Source: Amphritea sp. (GTDB lineage: Bacteria > Pseudomonadota > Gammaproteobacteria > Pseudomonadales > Balneatricaceae). Taken from it: DNA of 64,000 bases. Below the pieces are notes generated by a model. It was not told the origin of the DNA and did no database searches. It worked only from the letters and a program-made list of their open reading frames with translations. Where the stretch lies: assembly GCF_016744155.1 (NCBI RefSeq), contig NZ_JADGEW010000008.1:62001-126000 (forward strand). Reading direction: 5' to 3'. The position numbers were made by a program, and so were the translations under genes. Positions within the stretch are counted from its first letter, which is position 1, and every line of letters begins with the position of its first letter. This document shows, one piece after another, positions 55,449 through 64,000 of this stretch.

Positions 55449-56734
55449 ATCGTAAGGTGTTTATTGGTTTTTCGTTGTTGCTAGTTGCCGGTTCGAGCAG
55501 CGCAATGAGCGTGGATGAAACTGTTTCCAGCAGTCTTTCATACCATCCAGCGATGAGTGCAGCGACAAATGATCAGCGGGTTTCAGAACTTCAAATTGAT
55601 GAAGCGAAGAGTGGCTATCGCCCAACAGCCTCGATTGAAATTTCGTCAGGGGTTCAATGGGCTAACAACACTACTATTCGAGGTTTTCAGGATGGTGGGA
55701 ATGATACGCATGTTAATAAGGCCGATTTTCGTCTTCGACAGATGTTATTCGATGGGGGCTCTACTCGTAGCCGGCTAGATGCGGCTAACAGTGGATATGA
55801 AGCTGCAGGATATCTGGTTAATGAGAGACAGCAGGATATTATTACGTCAGCAGTGCAATCGCATCTGAATGTACTCAGAAGTGAAGAGTTGTTGGCGCTC
55901 GCAACAGATAATCTTGAAGCGCATCGTAAATATCTTGAAGATATCGAAAGCAGGGCAAGTCAGGGCGTTATTACAGAAACCGATGCTCACCATGCGCGTG
56001 CCCGTTATGCCTTTGCTGATGCTTCATTGATGCAACAGGAAGAAGGGCATCTGGTGGCAATCAGCAGATATCTTGAGATTGTAGGTATTAAACCAGAGGG
56101 ATTAGACCCGGTTAGTCGTCCGACTGTAGCTTACAATAGTCTCGAAGAAGCACTGGACTCAACTCTAAACCATCCGACGGTTATGCAGTCTGGGGCTGTA
56201 GTTCAGCAGGCCCGAGCGAATTATGAGCAGTCAAAGACCGCTTTCGCACCAACAGTTGACTTTGAAATTCGTAGTACTATTCAAGATTCGTCAGCGACCT
56301 CTGATCTCTCTATCTATAACCCCCAGTCTTACGATACTTTCGCTGGTGTTGTAGCAAGCTATGATCTTTCAAATGGCGGGGCTGATGTTGCTAGAAAAGG
56401 GGTAACAGCAGCCCGGCAGGCATCTGCTGAAGAGCTATACAAACTAGCTGCTCGTGATACCAGGGAAGCGATTCGCACCAGTTGGTATTCCCGTGATAAA
56501 ACAGCTGATCGGGTACCTTTGTTACAAAGCTATACCGACTCTTTGGAACTGGTATTGGCTGATTACATTGATCAGTTTTCAGTTAACCGTCGAGACTTAC
56601 TTGATCTGCTTGATAGGCAATCAGAAACCTTTAGGGCTAAAGCGGATTTAGTGGATGCTCGATATGACCTCTTAATCCAAGATTTTGAACTGCTGCAGGC
56701 AACTGGGCAGCTGTCTGGCCGCTTTAGTAACTAA
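55445..56734 (+). CDS. TolC family outer membrane protein (type I secretion)
   Basis: 429 residues from ATG 55445 with GGGGT upstream. A signal peptide ends near 'AGSSSAMS'. The body has the two outer-membrane efflux repeats: 'SYHPAMSAATNDQRVSELQIDEAKSGYRPTASIEI', 'FDGGSTRSRLDAANSGYEAA' in the first half and 'NHPTVMQSGAVVQQARANYEQSKTAFAPTVDFEI', 'YDLSNGGADVARKGVTAARQ' in the second, as in TolC/LapE/AggA. It forms the outer-membrane channel for the ABC and HlyD-like proteins that follow 218 bp later after a terminator. Confidence 0.9.
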   Translation: MNRKVFIGFSLLLVAGSSSAMSVDETVSSSLSYHPAMSAATNDQRVSELQIDEAKSGYRPTASIEISSGVQWANNTTIRGFQDGGNDTHVNKADFRLRQMLFDGGSTRSRLDAANSGYEAAGYLVNERQQDIITSAVQSHLNVLRSEELLALATDNLEAHRKYLEDIESRASQGVITETDAHHARARYAFADASLMQQEEGHLVAISRYLEIVGIKPEGLDPVSRPTVAYNSLEEALDSTLNHPTVMQSGAVVQQARANYEQSKTAFAPTVDFEIRSTIQDSSATSDLSIYNPQSYDTFAGVVASYDLSNGGADVARKGVTAARQASAEELYKLAARDTREAIRTSWYSRDKTADRVPLLQSYTDSLELVLADYIDQFSVNRRDLLDLLDRQSETFRAKADLVDARYDLLIQDFELLQATGQLSGRFSN

Positions 56735-56767
56735 GATTTTTTAGGCTATCGCTTAGTGCACTTACTA

Positions 56768-56801
56768 ACTAAAAAGCTCCTCATTTGAGGAGCTTTTTAG
56801 T
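56768..56801 (+). terminator. Terminator after the TolC-like gene
   Basis: ACTAAAAAGCTCCTC-ATTT-GAGGAGCTTTTTAGT, a 15-bp perfect stem with A- and T-runs. It separates the TolC-like gene from the ABC/HlyD pair, which need their own promoter or read-through. Confidence 0.93.
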
Positions 56802-56952
56802 ATTAACTCGTTAATAAGTACCCGGAATGGCTAACTAATTAGCAAATATACTATTTTCATTTGTTATTATTGTTTTCAGCATTTATTAGCAGGGTGTTTA
56901 CAGCAAGTTGTTCACTCTGATCAGCAATTATTTGCAGTAATGCAGGAGAGTT

Positions 56953-59049
56953 ATGGCATATCAGTCTGGTCTGATTAAGGGTATTTTAGCTGCAGCCAAA
57001 GTATTGGGGCGTAACCTGGATGAAAAGTCACTTACCGTCGGTTTGGTTGCCGATGCCGAGGCGCCTGGAGCTGATTATATTTCCGAGATTCTGTCTCGGG
57101 CGGGGCTGGCCTATGACCGGCTGACGCTAAAGCTTGAAGATATACCCAATGGCAGTGGGCCGATTCTCTTGCTGTTGAAAGGAGGAGAGTGGGCACTGTG
57201 GCGTGGAAAAGAAACGCCCATTATGTATACGGCTGAAGGTGAAACGGCTATTTCCCACAGCCAGCTGTCCGCAGTCTATGAGGGGCAAGCCTGGGTTATC
57301 TATCTTCCTGTTCGTTGGCAGCAGACAGAGTTACCCGATGCTGATCGTACTGCCTGGTTCAGGCACCTGCTGGCAGGCCAGAGCTGGATCTTTAGTTATG
57401 CTTTACTGGCAACGCTGATTATTAACCTGTTTGTTATGGTTATCCCTTTCTTTACTATGGCTGTTTATGATCGGGTCATTCCTAATAATGCGCTTACCAG
57501 CCTTACTGCATTGGCAATCGGGGCTGCGGTGGTTTTGGTATTTGATTTTGTCATCAAAAATATTCGCACTTATCTGATTGAATCAGCCGGTCGAAGAATC
57601 GATAATCAGCTGGGTGTTACGGTATTCGCGCGTCTGATTAAACTTAAAACACGCGCAAGGGTTCAGCCTGCGGGTCAGTTGGCATCAACTATTAAAGACT
57701 ATGAAACCATTCGTAATTTCATGTCTGGTGCTACCATTACCCTGTTAGGCGATCTGCCATTTTCGCTGTTATTTATCGCCATTATTGCTTTTGTAGCCGG
57801 TCCGATGTGGATATGGCCATTGATAGGGTTGGTGGTCATTTCTGGAATAGGTATCTTATTGCAGATTCCTCTGCGGCGTTTGGTATCGGAGAGTCAGAAA
57901 GATAGTACTGAGAAAAATGTCCTGCTGTATGAATCTCTTGATGGTATTGAGTCTTTGAAGGCATTAGGCGCTGAAGATTGGAGTACTCAGCGCTGGCGTC
58001 AATTGGTTGGGCTTAACAGTGTTAATCAGGATATGTACCGTCGTTGGAGTGGTTTTTCTCAACACTCCGCAGGTCTCATTCAGATGTTGGTGAGTATTGC
58101 TGTTATCGTGCATGGCGCGATATTGGTCGCTGATGGAGAGATAACGACAGGTGTGCTTATCGCTTCGATGATGCTTAGTAGTCGGGCGATGAATGCTTCA
58201 GGTCAGGTTGCCAATTTGTTGGTGAGTTACCATCAGGCCAGCCTTAGTTATGCTGTAGTCAATGGTGTCATGCAGGGAGAGTCGGAAAGCCGTTCAGCAG
58301 AAGAGACGATAAATAAGACCTGTTTTCAAGGACACCTCAAGGTGGAGAACCTTACCTTTAGCTATCAACCAGATCTGCCCCCCATTTTTACAGACTTGAA
58401 TATTGATATCCAACCGGGTGAGCGGGTGGGGATATTGGGAAAAATTGGTAGCGGAAAAAGTACGCTATTGAAATTATTGATGGGATTGCAGCAACCTGGC
58501 GGGGGGCGGGTGTTGATAGATGATCTTAATATTGAATCTTTGGATATGGTCAGCTTACGGCGAAATATTGGCTATCTTCAGCAGGAAAATCACCTCTTTA
58601 GCGCTAGCCTGCGGACTAATATCTCATTGAGAGACCTGACTGGTGATGATGAAGCGGTACTTAAAGCCATGAAAGTGGTTGGTATCGATCAAGTCATCGG
58701 TCAAACAGCTCAAGGACTGGATCTCCCTATTGGTGAACGTGGTGGAAGTTTATCGGGTGGCCAAAGGCAGTTAGTTTGTTTAGCCCGTGCTTTTTATTCA
58801 GAACCACCGATTTTATTATTGGATGAACCAACTAGCTTGCTCGATAACAGTTCAGAAAAGCGTGTATTACAAGGCATGAAAGAGGCCATTGGTGAAAAGA
58901 CATTGGTGCTGGTTACCCACCGACCGAGCTTGCTCACGTTGGTTGATCGTCTGATCGTTCTGGAAGGGGGCAGAGTTGTGGCAGATGGGCCGAAAGATCA
59001 GGTACTAAACGCACTAAACTATCACGAACAGCAGGGAGCTCCGTCATGA
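56953..59049 (+). CDS. Type I secretion ABC transporter, permease-ATPase (LapB type)
   Basis: 698 residues. The N-terminal ~135 residues are a degenerate C39-like domain ('LIKGILAAAKVLGRNLDEKSLTVGLV') without a catalytic Cys, as in LapB-like exporters. Six membrane helices follow (about 150-430), then the ATPase: Walker A 'GKIGSGKST' near 499, Q-loop 'YLQQENHLFSASLRTNI', signature 'LSGGQRQLV', Walker B 'ILLLDEPTS' and H-loop 'VTHRPS'. It should export a large RTX or adhesin-type protein; none is encoded nearby. ATG has GGAG upstream. Overlaps the HlyD-like gene by four bases. Confidence 0.92.
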   Translation: MAYQSGLIKGILAAAKVLGRNLDEKSLTVGLVADAEAPGADYISEILSRAGLAYDRLTLKLEDIPNGSGPILLLLKGGEWALWRGKETPIMYTAEGETAISHSQLSAVYEGQAWVIYLPVRWQQTELPDADRTAWFRHLLAGQSWIFSYALLATLIINLFVMVIPFFTMAVYDRVIPNNALTSLTALAIGAAVVLVFDFVIKNIRTYLIESAGRRIDNQLGVTVFARLIKLKTRARVQPAGQLASTIKDYETIRNFMSGATITLLGDLPFSLLFIAIIAFVAGPMWIWPLIGLVVISGIGILLQIPLRRLVSESQKDSTEKNVLLYESLDGIESLKALGAEDWSTQRWRQLVGLNSVNQDMYRRWSGFSQHSAGLIQMLVSIAVIVHGAILVADGEITTGVLIASMMLSSRAMNASGQVANLLVSYHQASLSYAVVNGVMQGESESRSAEETINKTCFQGHLKVENLTFSYQPDLPPIFTDLNIDIQPGERVGILGKIGSGKSTLLKLLMGLQQPGGGRVLIDDLNIESLDMVSLRRNIGYLQQENHLFSASLRTNISLRDLTGDDEAVLKAMKVVGIDQVIGQTAQGLDLPIGERGGSLSGGQRQLVCLARAFYSEPPILLLDEPTSLLDNSSEKRVLQGMKEAIGEKTLVLVTHRPSLLTLVDRLIVLEGGRVVADGPKDQVLNALNYHEQQGAPS

Positions 59050-60353
59050 GTATTCTGCAGAGCACCGCGCTGTCTTTACATCTTGATGTCAACCGTGGCC
59101 CTCGACTGGCGGTGGTACTACTGTTGATAATTATTGCTACTTTTCTATCCGGTTTTTTGGTTTGGGCCAGTGTTGCTTCACTGGATATTACCGTTTTTGG
59201 TAGTGGTCGAGTGGTGCCTTCGGCTAAGTTACAGGTGGTGCAAAATCTTGAGGGCGGAATAGTTTCAAATATTCATATTCAGCAAGGTGAATATGTACAA
59301 AAAGATCAGTTATTAATGGAAATTGATAATACAGGGTTTACGGCCAATCTGGAGGAAGTAAGAGCTAACTATCTTGGTGCGCTTGCAGGTGCTGCCCGGT
59401 ATTTTGCAGAAGCTGAAGGTCATGAACCTCGGTATCCTACAGAATTAAATGTGCACAAAGAGTTGATCAAACAAGAGGATCAGCTGTTCCTGGAGAGAAC
59501 ACTGGAACTGCAGGCGGGTCTTGAGGTGCTGAGCCAGCAAGAACAACAGCGTGGGCTGGCCAGAGATGAGATAGAGCAACAGATAAGATCTAATCGCAGA
59601 ACATTATCTCTGATTAGAGAAGAGTTGCGATTGAATCGTCCTCTGGTGGAGAAGGGTGCTACCTCACGGGTTGAATATATCCGTTTGCAGCGAGAAGAAT
59701 CAACCTTAGTGGGTGAGATTGAGGGGCTTAAGCTGGCGTTTACCCGTACCAGCGCTGAAATGGCTGAAGCGCGTTCCAGAGTGACTCAGATGGAGGCTAC
59801 TTTTCGTTCAGAAGCTCGCTCCCAATATAATGAGCTGCAAACCCGTATTTCTGCAATGAGGGAATCTCTCAAAGGTGAGCAGGACCGTGTTGAACGGCGT
59901 CAGATTAAAGCGCCAGTTTCAGGTATTGTAAATCGCTTGCTGATCAATACTATCGGAGGGGTAAGTCGCCCCGGTGATGATCTGATTGAGATAGTGCCTG
60001 ATGAAGATAACCTGCAGATAGAGATGCGGGTTAAACCCGCAGATATAGGTTTTATAAACCAGGGGCAGCCAGCACTCATTCGCTTTACAGCTTATGATGC
60101 CTCAATATTTGGGCCGTTAAATGGCACTGTATTACAGATAGGTGCCGATACTTTGACAGATGATCGGGGTGAAGTCTTTTATCAGGTGATTGTAAAAGGA
60201 GAGCGAAGCTTTATGGGGGTTGCTGAAAACCCACTGCCGATTATTCCTGGCATGGTAGCTGAAGTGCATGTAACCACGGGTAAACGAACACTCCTTGATT
60301 ATATTGTTAAGCCAATTAGTAAATTAAAGCAGCAGGCCTTAAGAGAAAGATAA
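59046..60353 (+). CDS. HlyD family periplasmic adaptor (membrane fusion protein)
   Basis: 435 residues. One N-terminal helix ('LAVVLLLIIIATFLSGFLVWASVASLDI'), a lipoyl-type half-motif ('GRVVPSAKLQVVQNLEGGIVSNIHIQQGEYVQKDQLLMEID'), a long coiled coil (about 100-280), then 'RRQIKAPVSGIVNRLLINTIGGVSRPGDDLIEIVP' and 'IIPGMVAEVHVTTGKRTLLDYIVKPI', the HlyD/LapC C-terminus. It bridges the ABC transporter and the TolC-like channel. Its ATG overlaps the ABC gene's stop. Confidence 0.94.
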   Translation: MSILQSTALSLHLDVNRGPRLAVVLLLIIIATFLSGFLVWASVASLDITVFGSGRVVPSAKLQVVQNLEGGIVSNIHIQQGEYVQKDQLLMEIDNTGFTANLEEVRANYLGALAGAARYFAEAEGHEPRYPTELNVHKELIKQEDQLFLERTLELQAGLEVLSQQEQQRGLARDEIEQQIRSNRRTLSLIREELRLNRPLVEKGATSRVEYIRLQREESTLVGEIEGLKLAFTRTSAEMAEARSRVTQMEATFRSEARSQYNELQTRISAMRESLKGEQDRVERRQIKAPVSGIVNRLLINTIGGVSRPGDDLIEIVPDEDNLQIEMRVKPADIGFINQGQPALIRFTAYDASIFGPLNGTVLQIGADTLTDDRGEVFYQVIVKGERSFMGVAENPLPIIPGMVAEVHVTTGKRTLLDYIVKPISKLKQQALRER

Positions 60354-60499
60354 TAATGTTGCTTGATTAGGATAGGTCGGGTGCAATATGCGCCTTTGAA
60401 TATCTCTTTAAATAGTTTAGTTCTGGGTAAAGATTATTTATAGTGAGATAACTGAGAGTGTTATAACCATGGATGTTTTTAGGCCTAATAGGAGGTTTT

Positions 60500-61348
60500 A
60501 TGCCCAGTTGCACGATCAATAACCGGGAGATGCATTATCTGGATCAGGGAAGTGGATTTCCACTTCTGTTGGGTCACAGTTTTCTCTGGGACAGCCGAGT
60601 TTGGGCACCTCAACTCGAGCTGCTATCGCAACATTTTCGCTGTATCGTTCCCGACTTATGGTCCCATGGCCAGTCCCAGCCAATATCAGAAGGTGATCTG
60701 AGTATTGAGCAGTTAGCTGATGATCACCATCTGTTGATGCAGCAATTGGGAATCGAACGCTATAGCGTATTGGGTATGTCTACTGGCGGGCTATGGGGCG
60801 CTCGATTGGCGTTGAAATATCCTGATGAAGTGGCCAGCCTAACATTGATCGCTAGCTATCTTGGCAGTGAAGCGGCAGAAAACCGGGAAGATTATCTTGA
60901 ACTCTTTCATATTGTTGAACAGTTAGGTGAGCTTCCCTCTGCGGTGGTTGATGCGGTAGTCAGAATCTTCTTTTGTCCTGAAACTCAGGAGATAAACCCC
61001 GCTTTGGCTGAAACTTTTCGGTTTGATCTTATGTTCCTTTCACCGGAACAGATCGCTGGGATCGTCGCCATGGGAAAACAGATCTTTACGCGTAGCTCAA
61101 TGATTGATGAGCTTGCAGATATTCAATGCCCAACATTGATTCTGGCAGGGCAGAATGATACTCCTCGTCCTCTGGCTGAGCTGAAACAGATGCACAATCT
61201 GTTACCGGGAAGTCAGTTTGCAATCATCGAACATGCCGGTCATATGCTAACGATGGAACAACCGGGTGAGGTCAATCAGCTTCTGGCTAACTTTCTCGCG
61301 TCTATTGATGGTGTGCAATTGGATTCCAGTGAGCTGGTTTTTGTCTGA
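60500..61348 (+). CDS. Alpha/beta hydrolase
   Basis: 282 residues from ATG 60500, which has AGGAGG four bases upstream. The nucleophile elbow is 'GMSTGGLWG' (Ser near 93), the oxyanion segment 'LLGHSFLWDSRVWAPQ', the acid is probably the Asp in 'LILAGQNDTPRP', and the His is in 'IEHAGHMLTMEQP'. This resembles the 3-oxoadipate enol-lactonase/BioH-like group; the substrate is unknown. The stop overlaps the GIY-YIG gene's ATG (TGATG). Confidence 0.88.
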   Translation: MPSCTINNREMHYLDQGSGFPLLLGHSFLWDSRVWAPQLELLSQHFRCIVPDLWSHGQSQPISEGDLSIEQLADDHHLLMQQLGIERYSVLGMSTGGLWGARLALKYPDEVASLTLIASYLGSEAAENREDYLELFHIVEQLGELPSAVVDAVVRIFFCPETQEINPALAETFRFDLMFLSPEQIAGIVAMGKQIFTRSSMIDELADIQCPTLILAGQNDTPRPLAELKQMHNLLPGSQFAIIEHAGHMLTMEQPGEVNQLLANFLASIDGVQLDSSELVFV

Positions 61349-61611
61349 TGTCAGAGGCCTCACCCAGTTGGTATGTATATATATTACGGTGCGTGGATAG
61401 CTCGTTATATACAGGGGTCACTACCGATACCGAACGCAGGGTCAAAGAACATAATCAAAGTGATCGACTTGGCGCAAAATATACTCGCTACAGACGGCCG
61501 GTTAGCCTGGTTTATCGAGAACCTTGTAAAAACCGATCGGCGGCCTGCAAGCGGGAAGCTGAGATTAAAAAACTCTCTCGTCAGACTAAGATAAAATTGA
61601 TTGGCACTTAG
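61348..61611 (+). CDS. GIY-YIG nuclease superfamily protein (YhbQ/UPF0213 type)
   Basis: 87 residues with the GIY-YIG core 'WYVYILRCVDSSLYTGVTTDTERRVKEHN' (the motif appears as VYI...YTG, with the catalytic Arg and distal Glu in 'ACKREAEIKKLSR'). YhbQ-like proteins are stand-alone and linked to DNA repair or R-loops in E. coli. Coupled to the hydrolase gene by a one-base overlap. Confidence 0.92.
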   Translation: MSEASPSWYVYILRCVDSSLYTGVTTDTERRVKEHNQSDRLGAKYTRYRRPVSLVYREPCKNRSAACKREAEIKKLSRQTKIKLIGT

Positions 61612-61790
61612 GTAGAGTAATGAATCTGTTTATTCGGTATTCACTGTACGTTACTGTTTTCATTCTTAATACTATTCGTCGTTAATTTTCGGTCGCTCCT
61701 ACAGCAGGTAGATAATCTACTGACAGAAGTGAGTTCTACTACATATAACATTTGGCCTTCCAGTTGCGCTGTTAATTGACCAGTCAGATT

Positions 61791-61817
61791 AAAAAGAGAC
61801 CTTAGGGTCTCTTTTTT
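61791..61817. terminator. Bidirectional terminator
   Basis: AAAAGAGACC-TTAG-GGTCTCTTTT with flanking A- and T-runs. It lies between the GIY-YIG gene and the convergent GlcG/HbpS gene. Confidence 0.93.
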
Positions 61818-61844
61818 GTTAATTATATGTTCTTCAAATCATAA

Positions 61845-62333
61845 TTATTTCTGGCTCAGTACCTTATCAATGGCCGCCTGAGCGCAGGCCTGGTCAAGGT
61901 GACCACCTGGCGCACCGCCGACCCCGATACCGCCTATTTTTTGTCCTGCTACTTTAATAGGTAAACCACCACCCAGAATCAGGATATTTGGATCCATATC
62001 CCGTAGGCCTGCGACCTCAGGCATCTTCTTAATAAGATCAGCAAAATCGGCGGTAGGGCGCCCCATGCTAGCAGAGGTATAGGCTTTCTTTCGGCTACTT
62101 TCCAATGTGTGCGGGCCGGCGTTGTCTGCGCGGATCTGCACTCGGGTTATACCTGATGCGTCTACTACAGAAACACTGACGTTGTAGCCGTCTGTTGCGC
62201 ATTGAGTCAGCGCTGCGCTGGCAAGTTTCTGTGCTGTATCAAGGTTAAGGTAGGCCTGCTGAGGGAGTGCTGTCGCCTGAACAGAACCAGCAAGAGTCAT
62301 TGCGGCAGCCATTGTGAGAAGTTGCTTAATCAT
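61845..62333 (-). CDS. GlcG/HbpS family periplasmic protein
   Basis: 162 residues from ATG 62333 (GAGGA eight bases upstream; an in-frame ATG six bases earlier is also possible). A signal peptide ends near 'AGSVQATA'. The core has 'LNLDTAQKLASAALTQCATDGYNVSVSVVDASGITRVQIRADNAGPHTLESSRKKAYTSASMGRPT', 'ILGGGLPIKVAGQKIGGIGVGGAPGG' and 'DQACAQAAI', typical of the GlcG/HbpS fold. HbpS binds heme in Streptomyces, where it works with a two-component system; here a two-component operon is divergent, 143 bp away, which is suggestive only. Confidence 0.9.
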   Translation of the reverse strand: MIKQLLTMAAAMTLAGSVQATALPQQAYLNLDTAQKLASAALTQCATDGYNVSVSVVDASGITRVQIRADNAGPHTLESSRKKAYTSASMGRPTADFADLIKKMPEVAGLRDMDPNILILGGGLPIKVAGQKIGGIGVGGAPGGHLDQACAQAAIDKVLSQK

Positions 62334-62475
62334 CGTCATGTTCCTCGTTTACTTTCATTTGATGATTGTAGGATAGGCCTTAGCACCTTACTCGGCCCTT
62401 TCTGCTTCATTACAGTTTTGTAACTTATGCTTTTCGTTGATGCTAAAGCTGAATGACAGTGCTACCGTTTAATAC

Positions 62476-63165
62476 ATGAAATTTTTATTGATAGAAGACG
62501 ACCAAAAAATTGCCGCTTATATTGCTAAGGGCTTTCGCGAATCCGGTGATGTAGTGGATATTCAGTGTGATGGCCGCGATGGTCTGGCAATGGCATTAGA
62601 CGGCGATTATGACCTGCTAATTGTTGATGTGATGTTACCCGGCCGGGATGGTCTGTCTGTTATAGAAGAGATGCGGGCCCGGGGATTGTCGACACCGGTA
62701 ATCATTCTGAGTGCCAAGAAGTCGGTTGAAGATCGGGTGCGGGGGTTAGAAACAGGAAGCGATGATTACCTCACCAAACCCTTTTCATTTACTGAATTAC
62801 AAGCTCGGGTGCAGGCTTTATTACGCCGGTCGTTGCAGCATAATAGCGCTGATCCCGGACTGCAGACAGAGTTACGCTTTGCAGATTTGATATTAGAGCC
62901 TTACCGCAAGACGGTAACCCGCAGTGGTAAGAAGATACGATTGCAGCCCCGTGAATTTCAGCTACTTGAATACATGCTGCAAAACCAGGGGCGGGTGTTA
63001 TCTAAAACGCTGGTGCTGGAGCATGTCTGGGAATACAGTTTTGATCCCCAGACCAATGTTGTTGATGTTCTGGTCTGTCGTTTACGCAGTAAGATTGATA
63101 AAGATTTTACACCCAAACTGATTCATACCCTGCGTGGGGTTGGCTATGTTCTCAAAACTGATTAA
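62476..63165 (+). CDS. OmpR family response regulator
   Basis: 229 residues. The receiver has the acidic pair 'IEDD' at 7-10, the phospho-Asp in 'LLIVDVMLPGRDG' near 51, Thr/Ser in 'IILSAKK' and Lys in 'YLTKPFSF'. The winged helix (about 130-229) has 'IRLQPREFQLLEYMLQNQGRVLSKTLVLEHVW' and 'NVVDVLVCRLRSKID...IHTLRGVGYVL', closest in style to the CopR/CusR/QseB group. Stimulus unknown. Its end overlaps the sensor kinase gene by 20 bases. Confidence 0.95.
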   Translation: MKFLLIEDDQKIAAYIAKGFRESGDVVDIQCDGRDGLAMALDGDYDLLIVDVMLPGRDGLSVIEEMRARGLSTPVIILSAKKSVEDRVRGLETGSDDYLTKPFSFTELQARVQALLRRSLQHNSADPGLQTELRFADLILEPYRKTVTRSGKKIRLQPREFQLLEYMLQNQGRVLSKTLVLEHVWEYSFDPQTNVVDVLVCRLRSKIDKDFTPKLIHTLRGVGYVLKTD

Positions 63166-64000
63166 ATCGCTGCACAGAAATACAGCAGTAAGACTGAGCC
63201 TGCATTTTTCTCTACTGTTCTTGTTAAGCGCGCTGGTGCTGTTTGTCACCGTTGATTATCTGTTAAAAAAGTCTCAGACCGAGAAAGATCAGCAGCTGAT
63301 TTCCTCCTTTATCGAGAGCTATCAACGGCTGCATCAACAGGTAGGCTTACATAAGTTAGAGCTGGTCATCGGGCGGGATGCCCCATATTTTCAGCGTAGC
63401 GAGATGCAGGTGATGCTGGAAGATGGCCAGGGAAAGCAGCTGATGCTGGTCCAACCTGAAAGCTGGCATGGCGAGTTACAATTTGTTACTCCTGTCGACT
63501 CATCCGATTGGCAGGCGGGGCAACTACAGGGGAGTGCCATCCGAGTATTGTTCAGGCAGGTTGAACTGAGTGATGGGGTGGTGCTGAGAGTCGCCAAATC
63601 TGTTGTGCCAGGTGAAACTCAGCTGGCCAGTTATCGGCTTCTCGTACTGCAGGTGATGGTACCTTTGTTACTGTTGGGCCTATTACTGACAATCTATATG
63701 AATTGGCGGGCTTTGCGTCCGGTGAATGACCTTATTGCAACGGTGCGTAGTATTCAGGCTAATCAGTTAAAAGCCCGGGTTGAAGTACGTAATCCAGAAT
63801 CAGAGCTGGGTGAACTGGCGGGCATATTCAATGAGATGCTGGAGCAGATTGAACGACTCATTCTGGGCATGCAACAATCATTGGATTCAGTGGCACATGA
63901 CCTACGAACACCGCTGTCCAGAATGCGTCTCAGTCTGGAAGCCGCACTGACAAAGCCGGATGAGCAAAGCCTGAAAGAGGCTCTGATGGATTGTGGCGAA
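63146..64000 (+). CDS. Sensor histidine kinase (3' end beyond window)
   Basis: 285 codons from ATG 63146 to the right edge; the ATP-binding domain is cut off. A first membrane helix ('LSLHFSLLFLLSALVLFVTVDYLL'), a periplasmic sensor loop of about 130 residues, a second helix ('LLVLQVMVPLLLLGLLLTIYMNW'), a HAMP domain ('RALRPVNDLIATVRSIQANQLKARVEV...LGELAGIFNEMLEQIERLI') and the dimerisation H-box 'DSVAHDLRTPLSRMRLS'. It pairs with the overlapping response regulator. The loop has no obvious metal-binding Cys or His cluster. Confidence 0.93.
   Translation, partial: MFSKLIKSLHRNTAVRLSLHFSLLFLLSALVLFVTVDYLLKKSQTEKDQQLISSFIESYQRLHQQVGLHKLELVIGRDAPYFQRSEMQVMLEDGQGKQLMLVQPESWHGELQFVTPVDSSDWQAGQLQGSAIRVLFRQVELSDGVVLRVAKSVVPGETQLASYRLLVLQVMVPLLLLGLLLTIYMNWRALRPVNDLIATVRSIQANQLKARVEVRNPESELGELAGIFNEMLEQIERLILGMQQSLDSVAHDLRTPLSRMRLSLEAALTKPDEQSLKEALMDCGE

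Overview
The window reads as chromosomal DNA of a marine gammaproteobacterium, most like the Oceanospirillales (Amphritea/Neptunomonas/Marinobacterium type). This rests on coding content and gene order: rsxABCDGE followed by nth, nrdA-nrdB-yfaE, a DUF2986/VF530 pair, a CysI-DUF934-CysH set with a 4Fe-4S-type APS reductase, TIGR02466/TIGR02647 proteins and E. coli-like tRNA-Tyr. The assignment is inference; no rRNA or phylogenetic marker was compared. I see no transposase, prophage or CRISPR array.

Layout. 1-16 kb: a DUF349 protein (cut by the left edge), YchJ, exonuclease I (sbcB), a pitrilysin-type protease, a K+ channel operon, an EamA transporter, a Tim44-like protein, YaaA, TrpRS, a two-domain sulfurtransferase and a Dyp peroxidase. 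16.5-28 kb: CysK, a Sel1 protein, a pseudokinase/SUMF1-like membrane protein in an operon with a DUF4139 protein, KdsA, a HugZ-like protein with a decayed duplicate of its 5' end, an MglA-like GTPase, DsbB, an esterase and a putative 2OG-Fe(II) oxygenase. 28-29 kb: tRNA-Tyr followed by about 178-bp repeats that carry a copy of the tRNA 3' end. 29-37 kb: the class Ia ribonucleotide reductase operon behind paired NrdR-like boxes, small DNA-binding proteins, an MBL-rhodanese protein, an XRE regulator, a gene-poor AT-rich kilobase, and nth.

37-45 kb: the complete rsxABCDGE (Rnf) electron-transport operon on the minus strand; RsxC has a long repeat-built C-terminal extension. 45-53.5 kb: sulfate assimilation. 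CysD-CysN (minus strand) make APS. Divergently, a TSUP permease, CysI, a DUF934 protein and CysH carry sulfur to sulfide, and CysG makes siroheme for CysI. CysK, 30 kb away, uses the sulfide. CysN ends in an APS-kinase-like domain that has lost its P-loop, which fits the APS-reductase type of CysH: PAPS is not needed for this route.

53.5-64 kb: an HDOD protein, a lipoprotein, a type I secretion trio (TolC-like, ABC transporter, HlyD-like) with no substrate gene nearby, an alpha/beta hydrolase, a GIY-YIG protein, a GlcG/HbpS-like periplasmic protein, and an OmpR-family response regulator with its sensor kinase cut by the right edge.

The best candidates for something little described are the tRNA-like repeat unit after tRNA-Tyr, the pseudokinase-SUMF1/DUF4139 pair, and the GTPase that seems to carry its own roadblock domain.
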